A stretch of 64,000 nt of DNA from Pyxidicoccus caerfyrddinensis (GTDB taxonomy: Bacteria > Myxococcota > Myxococcia > Myxococcales > Myxococcaceae), in contig NZ_JAAIYA010000032.1 of NCBI RefSeq assembly GCF_010894405.1, forward strand, positions 78,190-142,189, written 5' to 3'. Position numbers and translations under genes: made by a program. The notes beneath the pieces were generated by a model. It was not told the DNA's origin. It saw only the letters and a list, made by a program, of their open reading frames with translations, and did no database searches. This document shows, one piece after another, positions 25,100-36,360 of this stretch. Numbering within the stretch: the first letter of the stretch is position 1; every line of letters starts with the position of its first letter.

Positions 25100-25681
25100 C
25101 TACTTCTTGATGACCTCCCGGGCGGAGCGGCCATCCACCCCGGTGCCGCTGAGCAGCACGTAGTCGACCCCGGTGGGCCAGGCCGTCTTCACGAAGATGC
25201 GCTCAATCTGCGCCACCCTGCCTTCCATGAGGGTGTACGCCCGGGCGGCGCACTGGCCGTTCGCCCGGAAGACGTCCAGGTCGATGGCGCGGTCCGGCCA
25301 GGCCCGCAGCCGCACGTGGACCCGCCAGCCGGTGGAGGTGGCCTCCACCTGCTGCACGTCCCCCAGCCCGTAGGCGGGCGCTTCACGGCCGAGCAGCGGC
25401 TCGGTGTTCTTCTCGCCCTTCTCCAGCATCCGCCAGTACGCATGCACCGGCTGCGGCCCCTGGGGGCGGCAGTCCGAGTCGACACGGACGCCGTAGTGGA
25501 CCTGGTTCCGGTTCGTGCTCCGGGCAATGAAGAAGGCCGAGTCCGCGGTCCGGGCCGGCAGCGTCTTCCCCGCCGGAGTGCCCTGGGCCGGCGGCCCCGC
25601 GAGCACCGGCGCCTGGCCCAGCAGCACCGCCAGGCAGATGCCAGACAACGTCCAGTCCCTCTGTTGCACGCGTCCCCTCAT
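25100..25681 (-). CDS. Secreted DUF4833-family protein
   Basis: This 193-residue protein has a signal peptide (WTLSGICLAVLLGQAPVLA). The mature part shows FFIARSTNRNQVHYGVRVD, HAYWRMLEKGE, REAPAYGLG and a terminal DYVLLSGTGVDG, the pattern of DUF4833, a secreted family without an assigned function. The ATG at 25681 is the first that puts the signal peptide at the N-terminus; the frame runs further upstream across the divergent histone-like gene, which is a shadow. It is divergent from that gene with 238 bp between starts. Confidence 0.75.
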   Translation of the reverse strand: MRGRVQQRDWTLSGICLAVLLGQAPVLAGPPAQGTPAGKTLPARTADSAFFIARSTNRNQVHYGVRVDSDCRPQGPQPVHAYWRMLEKGEKNTEPLLGREAPAYGLGDVQQVEATSTGWRVHVRLRAWPDRAIDLDVFRANGQCAARAYTLMEGRVAQIERIFVKTAWPTGVDYVLLSGTGVDGRSAREVIKK

Positions 25682-25919
25682 CCTTCCGATTCCGCAGATT
25701 TGGAGTGGCACGCGGCCGGGCGCCAGGGGCCGCGTGCGATTCAGGCGCAGAGTGCATGAAACGTGGCAGCAATGGGACTCCTCCCCGTGCGGTTGTCGTC
25801 GTTCGGCGCATGGATGCCCCAGGGTGTTCCGGACGTTGGGACCGGGGCCGCGCGACACAAGGCTGCTTTCCCGCACCGCAACGGCGTTACGATGCGCGCC
25901 GCCCAGGGAGGGGCTCATC

Positions 25920-26660
25920 ATGGCAACGAAGTCACGCAAGACGAGTGCTGCGAAGAAGTCATCCCGGCGTGCCCCCACAGCGAAGAAGGCGGCCAGGAAG
26001 AAGGCCCCCGCGAAGAAGGCCGCAACCCGAGGAGGCGCGGCGAAGAAGGCGGCCGTGAAGAAGGCCCCCGCGAAGAAGGCCGCAACCAGACGAGGCGCGG
26101 CGAAGAAGGCGGCCGTGAAGAAGGCCCCCGCGAAGAAGGCCGGCGCGAGGAAGGCCGCGGCGAAGCCGGCCGCTGCCCGGAAGCCGGCGGGTGCCCGGAA
26201 GTCCGCCGCGAAGCCGGCCGCTCCCCGGACGCCCCCCACTCCGGCGGCGCGCCCGCGGAAGCCCGCGGCGAGGCCCCCCGCGCCGAGCACGCCGACGGTG
26301 GAGGCGATGCCCCCGAGCGAGGAGCGCACCGCGCCCCCTGCCCCGAGCGAGCGGCCGGCCACGGGCTCTCCGTTCGTGGAGCAGGTGGAGACCTCGTCCG
26401 CTGGCATCCAGCCGCTGGCCCCCGAGCACGCGGCGGTGGACGAGCTGACCAGCTCCGGCAACGAGCTGCTCGACATCTTCCAGCGCTATGACCGCAACCG
26501 CACCGGCTCCATCGACCGCGCCGGGTTCGCGCGGCTGCTGGAGGCGCTCGGGCAGCCCGTCAATGACGAGGAGCTGGACATCGCCTTCGACACCGCCGAC
26601 ACCGAGCGCAGCGGGAAGATTTCCTGGAAGGCCTTCAAGGCCTGGTGGACCAGCCGCTAG
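25920..26660 (+). CDS. Histone-H1-like basic protein fused to a degenerate EF-hand pair
   Basis: This 246-residue protein has two halves. Residues 1-~120 are Lys/Ala/Pro-rich with repeated AKKAAVKKAPAKKA units, the composition of bacterial H1-like DNA-binding tails. The last ~70 residues form an EF-hand pair: DIFQRYDRNRTGSIDRAGFARLLEALG and FDTADTERSGKISWKAFKAWW. Both calcium loops lack the position-12 Glu (Gly and Ala), so calcium binding is doubtful. A GGAGG lies 8 bases before the ATG. The likely role is nucleoid binding with a protein- or ion-responsive module (inference). Its stop overlaps the next convergent gene by 4 bp. Confidence 0.75.
   Translation: MATKSRKTSAAKKSSRRAPTAKKAARKKAPAKKAATRGGAAKKAAVKKAPAKKAATRRGAAKKAAVKKAPAKKAGARKAAAKPAAARKPAGARKSAAKPAAPRTPPTPAARPRKPAARPPAPSTPTVEAMPPSEERTAPPAPSERPATGSPFVEQVETSSAGIQPLAPEHAAVDELTSSGNELLDIFQRYDRNRTGSIDRAGFARLLEALGQPVNDEELDIAFDTADTERSGKISWKAFKAWWTSR
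25981..26148 (+). repeat. Three tandem 60-bp coding repeats
   Basis: Units beginning at 25981, 26041 and 26101 are nearly identical over ~48 bp and exactly 60 bp apart. They encode the AKKAAVKKAPAKKAA blocks of the histone-like tail. The low divergence suggests recent copy-number change. Confidence 0.8.
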
Positions 26661-27847
26661 AAGCGCATGAACAGCCCGGGGCCGGCGGCCACCGCGTCGT
26701 TGCCCCGGCCCGCCGGCACCACCACCGGCACGGGCACGGGCTGGAACGAGCCGTCCGCGCGGCGCTCGCGCTGCGTGGGCCCGTCCGGTGCCAGCGCGGA
26801 CAGCAGCACGGTGATGGCGAACGTCCCCGCCACCGTGCCCAGCACCGTCTTCGCCACCGTGACGTTGCTGACGTCCAGCCGCGAGCCGACCAGCAGCGCC
26901 GTCAGCCCCATCCCCATGGGGAACAGGGTGACGTCGCGGATGGAGGAGGGCTCGATTTCCAGCGGAATGGCCAGCAGCCCGCCCATGAGCATCCCCGCCG
27001 CGGGGGCAATCAGCAGCGGCGTGTAGCGGAAGCTGTCCCCGGACTGGCGCGAGCCGATGTACTCGACGAGCCCGGTGGTGATGAGGGCATAGAAGGACGT
27101 CATGCCCACCAGCCCCGTGTCGCCGTCGCTCACGTCCTTGCCGCCCGCGGTGAGCAGCAGCACGCTGGCGACGCCGACCTGGGACGTGCCGAGGGCGAGC
27201 AGCGCCCGCTGCCGGCTGTCCAGGTCCCACCCGTTGGCGGCGCTCACTCCGGCGGTGAAGCCCAGCGTCGCGGCGCCCGCGGCGAGCAGCGACTCGTTGC
27301 GCTTCACCGGGATGAAGTACTGGTAGAGGGTGCTCGCCGTGCCGAGGGTGAGCGCGCCCACCATCGCCCCCATGTACGCGTTGTCGCTGCGCCCCCCCGG
27401 GGTGTCGTAGCTGTCGCCCAGCATGGCGCCGAGGACCATGCCGCCCAGCGCCTCCGACAGGACCAGCGTGGGGCCACCCGACTCCGCGGAGAGGCGGCTG
27501 TAGCGCACGGAGCGCTTCGGCGGCGGCTCCAGGGCCCGCAGCGGCGCCGACGCCGGGGGGCGGCTCGGCGCTTGCGCGGGCTCCGCGACGGGGGCCGGCG
27601 GGCGCGGCTCACGCGCGGCCTCTTCGGCCGGGTGCGCGGTGGGGGTGGGCACCTCCTGCTGGTCCGTTCCGGTCGCGGCGGGGGGCGTGAAGGTCGGGGG
27701 CGTGGCCCACTCGGGCTCGTCCGGAGACGTGGGCGAGGCCGTGAGGGGGGGCGGGGGGAGCGAATCCTGGGGAGAGTCGGCGGCTGCCGGCTGCTGGGCG
27801 CTCGCGAGGGTGGCGGCGAGGCCCAGCAGAAGGGCGATGGGGCGCAT
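26657..27847 (-). CDS. Multi-pass membrane protein with Pro-rich periplasmic region
   Basis: This 396-residue protein has a signal peptide (RPIALLLGLAATLASA). A ~95-residue Pro/Ala/Thr-rich linker follows, then about eight hydrophobic segments from ~130 to ~370, for example LVLSEALGGMVLGAML, LLAAGAATLGFTAGV, LLLTAGG and MLMGGLLAIPL. No family is recognised. It could be an outer-membrane-associated or inner-membrane scaffold protein. The gene is divergent from the hybrid sensor kinase with a 263-bp gap. Confidence 0.7.
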   Translation of the reverse strand: MRPIALLLGLAATLASAQQPAAADSPQDSLPPPPLTASPTSPDEPEWATPPTFTPPAATGTDQQEVPTPTAHPAEEAAREPRPPAPVAEPAQAPSRPPASAPLRALEPPPKRSVRYSRLSAESGGPTLVLSEALGGMVLGAMLGDSYDTPGGRSDNAYMGAMVGALTLGTASTLYQYFIPVKRNESLLAAGAATLGFTAGVSAANGWDLDSRQRALLALGTSQVGVASVLLLTAGGKDVSDGDTGLVGMTSFYALITTGLVEYIGSRQSGDSFRYTPLLIAPAAGMLMGGLLAIPLEIEPSSIRDVTLFPMGMGLTALLVGSRLDVSNVTVAKTVLGTVAGTFAITVLLSALAPDGPTQRERRADGSFQPVPVPVVVPAGRGNDAVAAGPGLFMRF

Positions 27848-28110
27848 GGGGAGGCTCCTGTCCGCCCATCTTCGTTGACTCCCGCGCGCCAGGGAAAGCG
27901 CTCCGGGTGTGGGGCAGGGCCAACCCCCTGACGCGGGGTGACGTCTCTTCCTTGCCCGCTACTCCTCCGGGCTTTCCGGTTTACTTGCCGGGAGGCGTCG
28001 TCCGCTGCTGCGCCGCTCGCCTGTCTGGCATGATGCGGGCTCCGAAGAAACCCGTCCGCCGCGTGGTGGCGGTCAGATGGGCCGACCTACACTGGGAGGT
28101 AGGGGGAAGG

Positions 28111-30906
<2,796 letters not shown>

Positions 30907-31026
30907 CGTCGCAGTGTCCGCTGTCGCGGGTTTCATGCACCCCGGCCTCACACTTCGGGTGCGGCGTGCGCCCTCCAGGCGCTATCTCTGGGGGACACGC
31001 TCGGCGCATCTGGAGGAGAGAGGACC

Positions 31027-32445
31027 ATGGCCCGTTACGACTTCGACCTGTTCACCATCGGCGGAGGCTCTGGAGGCGTGGCGGCCAGCCGCCGGGCGGG
31101 CTCCTACGGGGCGCGCGTGGGGCTGTGCGAGGACCGCGACTTGGGCGGCACCTGCGTGCACCGGGGCTGCGTGCCCAAGAAGCTGCTGGTGTACGGCTCG
31201 CACTTCCACGAGGACTTCCAGGACGCGGCCGGGTACGGCTGGACGGTGCAGGAGCCCACGTTCGACTGGGCGCGGCTGCGCGAGGCCAAGGACAAGGAGC
31301 TGGCGCGGCTGGGCGGCGTGTACGCGCGGCTGTTGCGCGACTCGGGCGTGACGGTGGTGGAGGGGCGCGGGCGGGTGGTGGACCCGCACACGGTGGAGGT
31401 GGCCGGGAAGCGGTACACGGCCGAGCGCATCCTCGTGGCCACGGGCTCGCGGCCGTACCTGCCTCCGGAGGTGACGGGCATCGAGCACGCGCTCACGTCG
31501 GATGACGCGCTGTCCTTCCCCTCGCTGCCGAAGCGGCTGGCCATTGTCGGAGGCGGGTACATCGGCGTGGAGCTGGCGGGGGTGTTCCAGGGGCTGGGCT
31601 CGAAGGTGACGGTCATCATCCGTGGCCCCACGGTGCTCGGCGGGTTCGACGGGGACGTGCGCGTGGTCCTCACGGAGGAGATGCGCAAGAAGGGCATCGA
31701 CCTGCTGGTGGACACCTTCATCCGGGACATCGAGAAGCGCGCCGACGGCGGGGTGAGCCTGCTGACGAAGGCGGGCGAGACGGTGGAGGCGGACGCCGTG
31801 CTCTACGCCACCGGTCGGGTGCCCAACACGGGCGGGGTGGGGCTGGAGGAGGTGGGCGTGAAGCTGGACCCGCGCGGCGCCGTCATGGTGGACGAGTGGT
31901 CTCGCACGTCGGTGGAGAACATCTTCGCGGTGGGGGACGTGACGGACCGCCTCAACCTCACCCCGGTGGCGATTGCGGAGGGACGCGCGCTGGCGGAGAC
32001 GCTCTTCCACGACAACCCGATGAAGATGGACCACGCCAACGTGCCGTCCGCCGTCTTCAGCCAGCCGCCGGTGGCGTGCGTGGGGTTGTCGGAGCTGGAG
32101 GCGCGCGAGCGCCACGGGCAGGTGGACGTCTACGTCGCCAGCTTCAAGCCGATGAAGCACACGCTCAGCGGGCGCAACGAGCGGACGATGATGAAGCTGG
32201 TGGTGGAGCGCACCTCCAACAAGGTGCTGGGCTGCCACATGGTGGGGGCGGACGCGCCTGAAATCATCCAGGGGCTGGCGGTGGCGGTGAAGTGCGGCGC
32301 CACCAAGGCGCAGTTCGACGCCACCGTGGGCATCCACCCCACCGCGGCCGAGGAGTTCGTCACCATGCGGGACAAGCGGCCGGACCCCGAGGTGACGCTG
32401 GCCGCGGAGCGCGGACACGATGCCGGGGTGACGGGAACGCACTGA
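31027..32445 (+). CDS. gor: Glutathione-disulfide reductase
   Basis: This 472-residue FAD/NADPH flavoprotein has the GxGxxG FAD motif (TIGGGSGGVAASRRA) and the redox pair C43 and C48 in GTCVHRGCVPKK. It also has the pyridine-nucleotide motif VGGGYIGVELAG, AVGDVT, and the C-terminal catalytic GIHPTAAEEF. It reduces oxidised glutathione with NADPH in the cytoplasm. Length and motif order fit the family; the VIIRGP segment after the second Rossmann motif supports NADPH preference. A strong GGAGGA ribosome site precedes the ATG. The small gene at 32463 starts 18 bp downstream. Confidence 0.94.
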   Translation: MARYDFDLFTIGGGSGGVAASRRAGSYGARVGLCEDRDLGGTCVHRGCVPKKLLVYGSHFHEDFQDAAGYGWTVQEPTFDWARLREAKDKELARLGGVYARLLRDSGVTVVEGRGRVVDPHTVEVAGKRYTAERILVATGSRPYLPPEVTGIEHALTSDDALSFPSLPKRLAIVGGGYIGVELAGVFQGLGSKVTVIIRGPTVLGGFDGDVRVVLTEEMRKKGIDLLVDTFIRDIEKRADGGVSLLTKAGETVEADAVLYATGRVPNTGGVGLEEVGVKLDPRGAVMVDEWSRTSVENIFAVGDVTDRLNLTPVAIAEGRALAETLFHDNPMKMDHANVPSAVFSQPPVACVGLSELEARERHGQVDVYVASFKPMKHTLSGRNERTMMKLVVERTSNKVLGCHMVGADAPEIIQGLAVAVKCGATKAQFDATVGIHPTAAEEFVTMRDKRPDPEVTLAAERGHDAGVTGTH

Positions 32446-32462
32446 GGCGGGAGGATGGGCTC

Positions 32463-32714
32463 ATGCCCGAAGTGAGTGGACGCACGCTGGTGATGGCCGT
32501 CCAGGCGGTGGATGCGGAGCTTCGCCGCCTCGAAGAGGAGCTCGAGCGCGCCGGTGACGACGCGGACCCTGACCTCCAGGAGCTCACGCTGTGCTACTCG
32601 CTCGCGGCCGATGACCTCCAGGAGGCCTATCTCCAGGCTTTGCAGTCGGCCAGCAACCTGCCGCCCTATGAGCGGCTCGTTGCCCGGGGCTCCGGGAAGG
32701 TCCCTCGCCCGTAG
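32463..32714 (+). CDS. Small conserved-looking helical protein
   Basis: This 83-residue protein starts at an ATG with GGAGG 8 bases upstream, which supports real translation. It is mostly helical and acidic (LVMAVQAVDAELRRLEEELERAG, LTLCYSLAADDLQEAYLQALQ), with no signal or membrane segment. No family is recognised. It follows gor by 18 bp, so it may be a co-transcribed partner. Confidence 0.7.
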   Translation: MPEVSGRTLVMAVQAVDAELRRLEEELERAGDDADPDLQELTLCYSLAADDLQEAYLQALQSASNLPPYERLVARGSGKVPRP

Positions 32715-32830
32715 GCGCTGCGTCTCGGCGTGTCCTCGCCGTGCACCGGGGTAGCATTCCGCAGGCCGGTCAGGTCCGCGCGGGCTCCCTCGTCCGCGAT
32801 GACCCCGCTGTGTAACGGGAGGTGTGAGCC

Positions 32831-34126
32831 ATGAGTGATTCTCCGACGGATTCTCCACGCACGGGCGCCGGCCGCATCCGGGGCCTGGAGCAGGTGGACC
32901 GGCTGTCGGTGCCCCTGCCGCACGGCACCGAGGTGACGACGCGCGTGGAGCGCCTGGCCTCGGGCGGGCGCCGCATCCCCCAGGGCGTGGTGGGCCGCGT
33001 GGTCCGCGCGCATGACGGCGGCTTCGACGTGCAGATTGTCGGCGTGGGCGAGGTGTGGTTCGCGCGCGAGGAGCTGGTGCCCCGGCGCGTGGGACAGGTG
33101 AACTTCGCCCGGCGCCGCGAGGCCGCGTGGAGCGCGCTGACGCCCTGTGTGGTGGTGGAGACACGCGTGGGCAGCCATGCGTGGGGCCTGGCCAACGAGA
33201 ACTCGGACGTGGACGTGCGAGGCGTGTTCGCCCTGCCGCTGGCGTGGACCTTCGGCCTGGTGGAGGCGCCCATGGACCTGGTCAGCGCTGACGGCAGCAC
33301 CACCTACTGGGAGGTGCGCAAGGCGGTGGAGCAGGCGCTGCGCGCGGACCCGAACACGCTGGAGACGCTGTTCGTCCCCGGCGCGAAGGCCACGGATGTG
33401 CTCGGCGAGTGGCTGCTGGCGGAGCGCGAGGCCTTCGTGTCGAAGGCCATCTTCGGCAGCTTCGGCCGGTACGCCATGAGTCAGCTCGACAAGCTCACCC
33501 GCAGCCAGCGGCTGGCCGAGCACCGGGACTTGCTCCTGGAGTGGCTCTGCGAGGAGCCCGCCCCGGACCTGGACGAGGTGGCGAAGCGGCTGGCCGCGGT
33601 GTCCCCCCGGAGCGCGCCGACGCAGCAGGACGCGTTGCTGGCGGCAAAGACGTACGTGAAGCAGCTCTACCGCTCGCTGTGGGACCAGGGGCTGCTGACG
33701 GCCAACGACTTCGCGGCGCTCACCGCGTACGCACGGGGCGGCGGGCAGCGGCCTCCGTCCGCGCGCGAGCTGCGGCCGAAGAACGCGTACAACCTGCTGC
33801 GACTGGTGGCCACCGCCACCGGGTGGCTGCGGGAAGGGACGCCCACGTTCGAGGCGTCGGGCGCGCTGAAGGCGCGGCTCCTGGACATCAAGGCGGGCCG
33901 CGTGCCGCTGGAGGACGTGCTGCGGGACGCGGAGGCCATGGCGCCCGACCTGGAGGCGGCGCACCGCGAGAGCAAGCTGCCGGAGCACCCGGACTACGAG
34001 CGGGCGGACCGGCTGCTGCGGCGCGTGGGAGACGAGGTGGCTCGGCGCTGGGTGCTGAAGGAGCCCGGTCCGCTGGGACGTGACGCGCCGGAGGCTCCGG
34101 CCATGGAGTGGAGGGAGGCGGAATGA
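32831..34126 (+). CDS. RlaP-type (RNA-repair) nucleotidyltransferase 1
   Basis: This 431-residue DNA-polymerase-beta-superfamily nucleotidyltransferase has GSHAWGLANENSDVDVRG at residues 114-131, giving the GS(x)nDxD metal site (D126, D128). The next conserved segment is YWEVRKAVEQALRADPNTLETLF, then a long helical region with AYNLLRLVATATGWL. This is the pattern of the RlaP family (formerly DUF2204), which occurs with RNA ligases and end-processing enzymes in RNA-repair operons. The first ~105 residues form a small beta domain. The ATG has GGAGG 9 bases upstream. It overlaps the second nucleotidyltransferase by 4 bp. An RNA substrate is inferred from family context. Confidence 0.8.
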   Translation: MSDSPTDSPRTGAGRIRGLEQVDRLSVPLPHGTEVTTRVERLASGGRRIPQGVVGRVVRAHDGGFDVQIVGVGEVWFAREELVPRRVGQVNFARRREAAWSALTPCVVVETRVGSHAWGLANENSDVDVRGVFALPLAWTFGLVEAPMDLVSADGSTTYWEVRKAVEQALRADPNTLETLFVPGAKATDVLGEWLLAEREAFVSKAIFGSFGRYAMSQLDKLTRSQRLAEHRDLLLEWLCEEPAPDLDEVAKRLAAVSPRSAPTQQDALLAAKTYVKQLYRSLWDQGLLTANDFAALTAYARGGGQRPPSARELRPKNAYNLLRLVATATGWLREGTPTFEASGALKARLLDIKAGRVPLEDVLRDAEAMAPDLEAAHRESKLPEHPDYERADRLLRRVGDEVARRWVLKEPGPLGRDAPEAPAMEWREAE

Positions 34127-34911
34127 AGGGCACGCTGAAGGAACATGAGCGCGTGGTGGCGGACCGGGTGCTCGACGAGGAGTCGGCGAAGCGCGAGCAC
34201 CTCGTCATCGCCCTGTCCGGGGCGCACGCGTATGGCTTCCCCTCGCCGGACAGCGACTTGGACCTGAAGTCCATCCACGTGGTGCCCACCGCGACGCTGC
34301 TCGGCCTCCAGCCGAAGCACATCACCGCCGAGCGCCTTCAGATTCTGGAGGGCGTGGAGGTGGACTACTCGTCCAACGAGCTGCAGCCGGTGCTCCAGGG
34401 CATCCTGCAAGGCAATGGCAACTACATCGAGCGCGTGCTGGGTGCCATCTGCGTGCGCGCCTCGCCGGAGCTGGAGGGGCTCAAGCCCCACGTGCGCGCC
34501 GTGCTGTCGCGCCGGGTGCACCGGCACTACAGGGGCTTCGCCCACGGCCAGCTGCGGGAGTGGGAGAAGAGCGGCTTCAAGTCCGCCAAGAAGCTGCTCT
34601 ACGTCCTGCGCACCACGCTGACGGGCACGCACGCGCTGCGCACCGCTGTGGTGGAGACGGACGTCACCGAGCTGCTCGACTTGTATGGCTTCTCGGAGGC
34701 GCACGCGCTGGTGGAGCAGAAGACGCGCGGGGAGAAGAGCGAGCTTCCCGACGAGCTGAGCCAGAAGTGGCGCGCCGAGGTGGCACGCTCCTTCGAGGTG
34801 CTCGACGCGGCCCTGGCGGAGTCCGTGCTCCCGGAGGATCCGCCCGAGGCGGCCGTCGATGCCCTGGAGGCGTGGATGCTGGACCTGCGCCGACGGCGCT
34901 TCACCGCGTGA
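34123..34911 (+). CDS. RlaP-type (RNA-repair) nucleotidyltransferase 2
   Basis: This 262-residue protein has SGAHAYGFPSPDSDLDLKSI at 32-51, with the two metal Asp residues D45 and D47. Next come YSSNELQPVLQGILQGNGNYIERVLG and a helical C-terminus (KSAKKLLYVLRTTLTGTHALRT). It is a shorter relative of the preceding gene, lacking its N-terminal domain. The start ATG lies inside the previous stop (ATGA), so the two proteins are made together and may form a heterodimer. A strong terminator follows. Two such transferases side by side is unusual. Confidence 0.8.
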   Translation: MKGTLKEHERVVADRVLDEESAKREHLVIALSGAHAYGFPSPDSDLDLKSIHVVPTATLLGLQPKHITAERLQILEGVEVDYSSNELQPVLQGILQGNGNYIERVLGAICVRASPELEGLKPHVRAVLSRRVHRHYRGFAHGQLREWEKSGFKSAKKLLYVLRTTLTGTHALRTAVVETDVTELLDLYGFSEAHALVEQKTRGEKSELPDELSQKWRAEVARSFEVLDAALAESVLPEDPPEAAVDALEAWMLDLRRRRFTA

Positions 34912-34921
34912 GTCGTCCACT

Positions 34922-34955
34922 CGCCGGAGCGCACCCACCGTGGGGCGCTCCGGCG
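34922..34955. terminator. Strong hairpin terminator between convergent genes
   Basis: CGCCGGAGCGC (34922-34932) pairs perfectly with GCGCTCCGGCG (34945-34955), an 11-bp stem with a 12-base loop. It lies 10 bp after the second nucleotidyltransferase and 16 bp before the convergent chitosanase stop. Confidence 0.75.
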
Positions 34956-34971
34956 GTGATGCGTCAGCCCG

Positions 34972-36279
34972 TCACTGGCACGAGTACGTGTACGAAGCCG
35001 GCGTGCTCCACGTGCCATCCGGGTTGATGGCGCGCACCGTGTAGCCGCTGGCGGGGTACGTCGTCCCCCAGCAGTCCCGTGCGCGGACGTCGTTCCGGAA
35101 GGCCGTGCCCAAATCCCAGTTCCCCTTGCGGCGCAGCTTCTCGTACGCGGCCACGCGGTCCACGGCGTCAATCCACGTGGAGTCCCCGGCGAGCACGTCG
35201 CGGCGCTTCTCCAGGAACTTCTGCAGCCATGCATTCTCCGTGATGCCGTTGTACCCGATGACCGGCGCCACCTGGCCCGAGTTGCCCAGCGCCGTGTTGG
35301 CGGAGCGAATCATGCTCCGGGCACCAGACTCGCCGTGGTTGATGTACGCGTCGTACAGCGCCGCCTTCGAGAGCGCCTGGGTGAGCCCCCACTTCGCGGC
35401 CTCGTTCATCGCTGGCGTGTAATAAAGCTTGTCGCTGATCTGGTCCTGGCAGCTCTTGAAGTCGGCGCGCGTGGTGGTGTTGTTGTAGCTGGTCGCCCAG
35501 TCGGCTGGCCAGTTGCCCACGGAGTCGAGCTCGGCCGTGGAGGCCTGGTCCTGGCCCGTGGAGAGGAAGCGGTTGTTGATGGTGGTGAGCCCCGACATGT
35601 ACTTCGCCATCAGGTTGCCGTTGGCCGCGCTGCGCAGGTTGACGTAGCACTGGATGACCTGGATGGCGTCGCCCGTCCCCGTGCAGAAGCCCGCGCGCCC
35701 ATTCGTGTACCCGCGCCCGTCCTGGATGTTCTCCGAGTACGCGTAGTCGATGGTGGGCGTGTCGTTCTCCCAGATGCTCGTCAGGTCCTCCGACACCTTC
35801 TTCTGGTTGGCGCTCAACCCGGTGCCCGTGGGAGGCGGAGTGCTGCCGCAGCTCGGGTCGCTGATGCTCACGTTGGCCGCCGTGAAGGACGTGGACGACG
35901 ACGTCGAGTAATAGAACGTGTAGGACGCATTCACGCCGACGGTCAGCGCCGACGTCCTCGAGTACGTACACGTCGTGCCGCTCTGCGTGTGCGTCCAGCC
36001 CGGCTCGTCGTAGTCACAGACGATGCCGCTGGGGACGCCGAAGGCGATGGTGGGGCTCGTCATCGCCGCCGTGCCGGTGTTCTTGAAGACCAGCGTGCCC
36101 CAGTAGTCCGCGCCCACGTACGTGTTCGTGGTGATGACGTAGGTGCAGGCCGCCAGCGCCTGCTGCTCCGTGAGCGGATGCGTCTCCGCCTCTCCCATGT
36201 CCGGCGCGCAGCCCGCCAGGGCCGCCGCCATCCCCAGGAACACTGCTCCCCAGCTCCATTCCATTCGACGCTCTCGCAT
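34972..36279 (-). CDS. GH46 chitosanase lipoprotein with CBM2-like domain
   Basis: This 435-residue protein starts with a lipoprotein signal (GMAAALAGCAPD). Residues ~45-150 look like a cellulose-binding CBM2-type domain (TYVITTNTYVGADYWGTLVFKNTG, GWTHTQSGTTCTY). From ~170 the GH46 chitosanase catalytic motif appears: YAYSENIQDGRGYTNGRAG with the general-acid Glu, then FCTGTGDA with the Asp. GH46 enzymes cut beta-1,4-glucosamine polymers outside the cell. Anchoring by lipid at the surface fits predation on chitosan-bearing fungi (inference). A hairpin lies just upstream of the start. Confidence 0.85.
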   Translation of the reverse strand: MRERRMEWSWGAVFLGMAAALAGCAPDMGEAETHPLTEQQALAACTYVITTNTYVGADYWGTLVFKNTGTAAMTSPTIAFGVPSGIVCDYDEPGWTHTQSGTTCTYSRTSALTVGVNASYTFYYSTSSSTSFTAANVSISDPSCGSTPPPTGTGLSANQKKVSEDLTSIWENDTPTIDYAYSENIQDGRGYTNGRAGFCTGTGDAIQVIQCYVNLRSAANGNLMAKYMSGLTTINNRFLSTGQDQASTAELDSVGNWPADWATSYNNTTTRADFKSCQDQISDKLYYTPAMNEAAKWGLTQALSKAALYDAYINHGESGARSMIRSANTALGNSGQVAPVIGYNGITENAWLQKFLEKRRDVLAGDSTWIDAVDRVAAYEKLRRKGNWDLGTAFRNDVRARDCWGTTYPASGYTVRAINPDGTWSTPASYTYSCQ

Positions 36280-36294
36280 GTCCGGGTCCCTTTC

Positions 36295-36331
36295 CTGGCG
36301 CGAGGGGTGAAGACAGATGCACTCGCGCCAG
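36295..36331 (-). terminator. Perfect 10-bp hairpin upstream of chitosanase gene
   Basis: CTGGCGCGAG pairs with CTCGCGCCAG across a 17-base loop. On the minus strand it follows the stop of the gene at 36361 and precedes the chitosanase ATG at 36279 by 15 bases. It may terminate the upstream transcript or form a leader structure. Confidence 0.5.
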
Positions 36332-36360
36332 AGCTGGAATACCAGAAATGCTTGAGCGCT

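Noticed and set aside
23155..26148. CRISPR-like direct repeats
   Set aside because: The repeats at 23155-23690 and 25981-26148 are in frame inside two protein genes and have no unique spacers.
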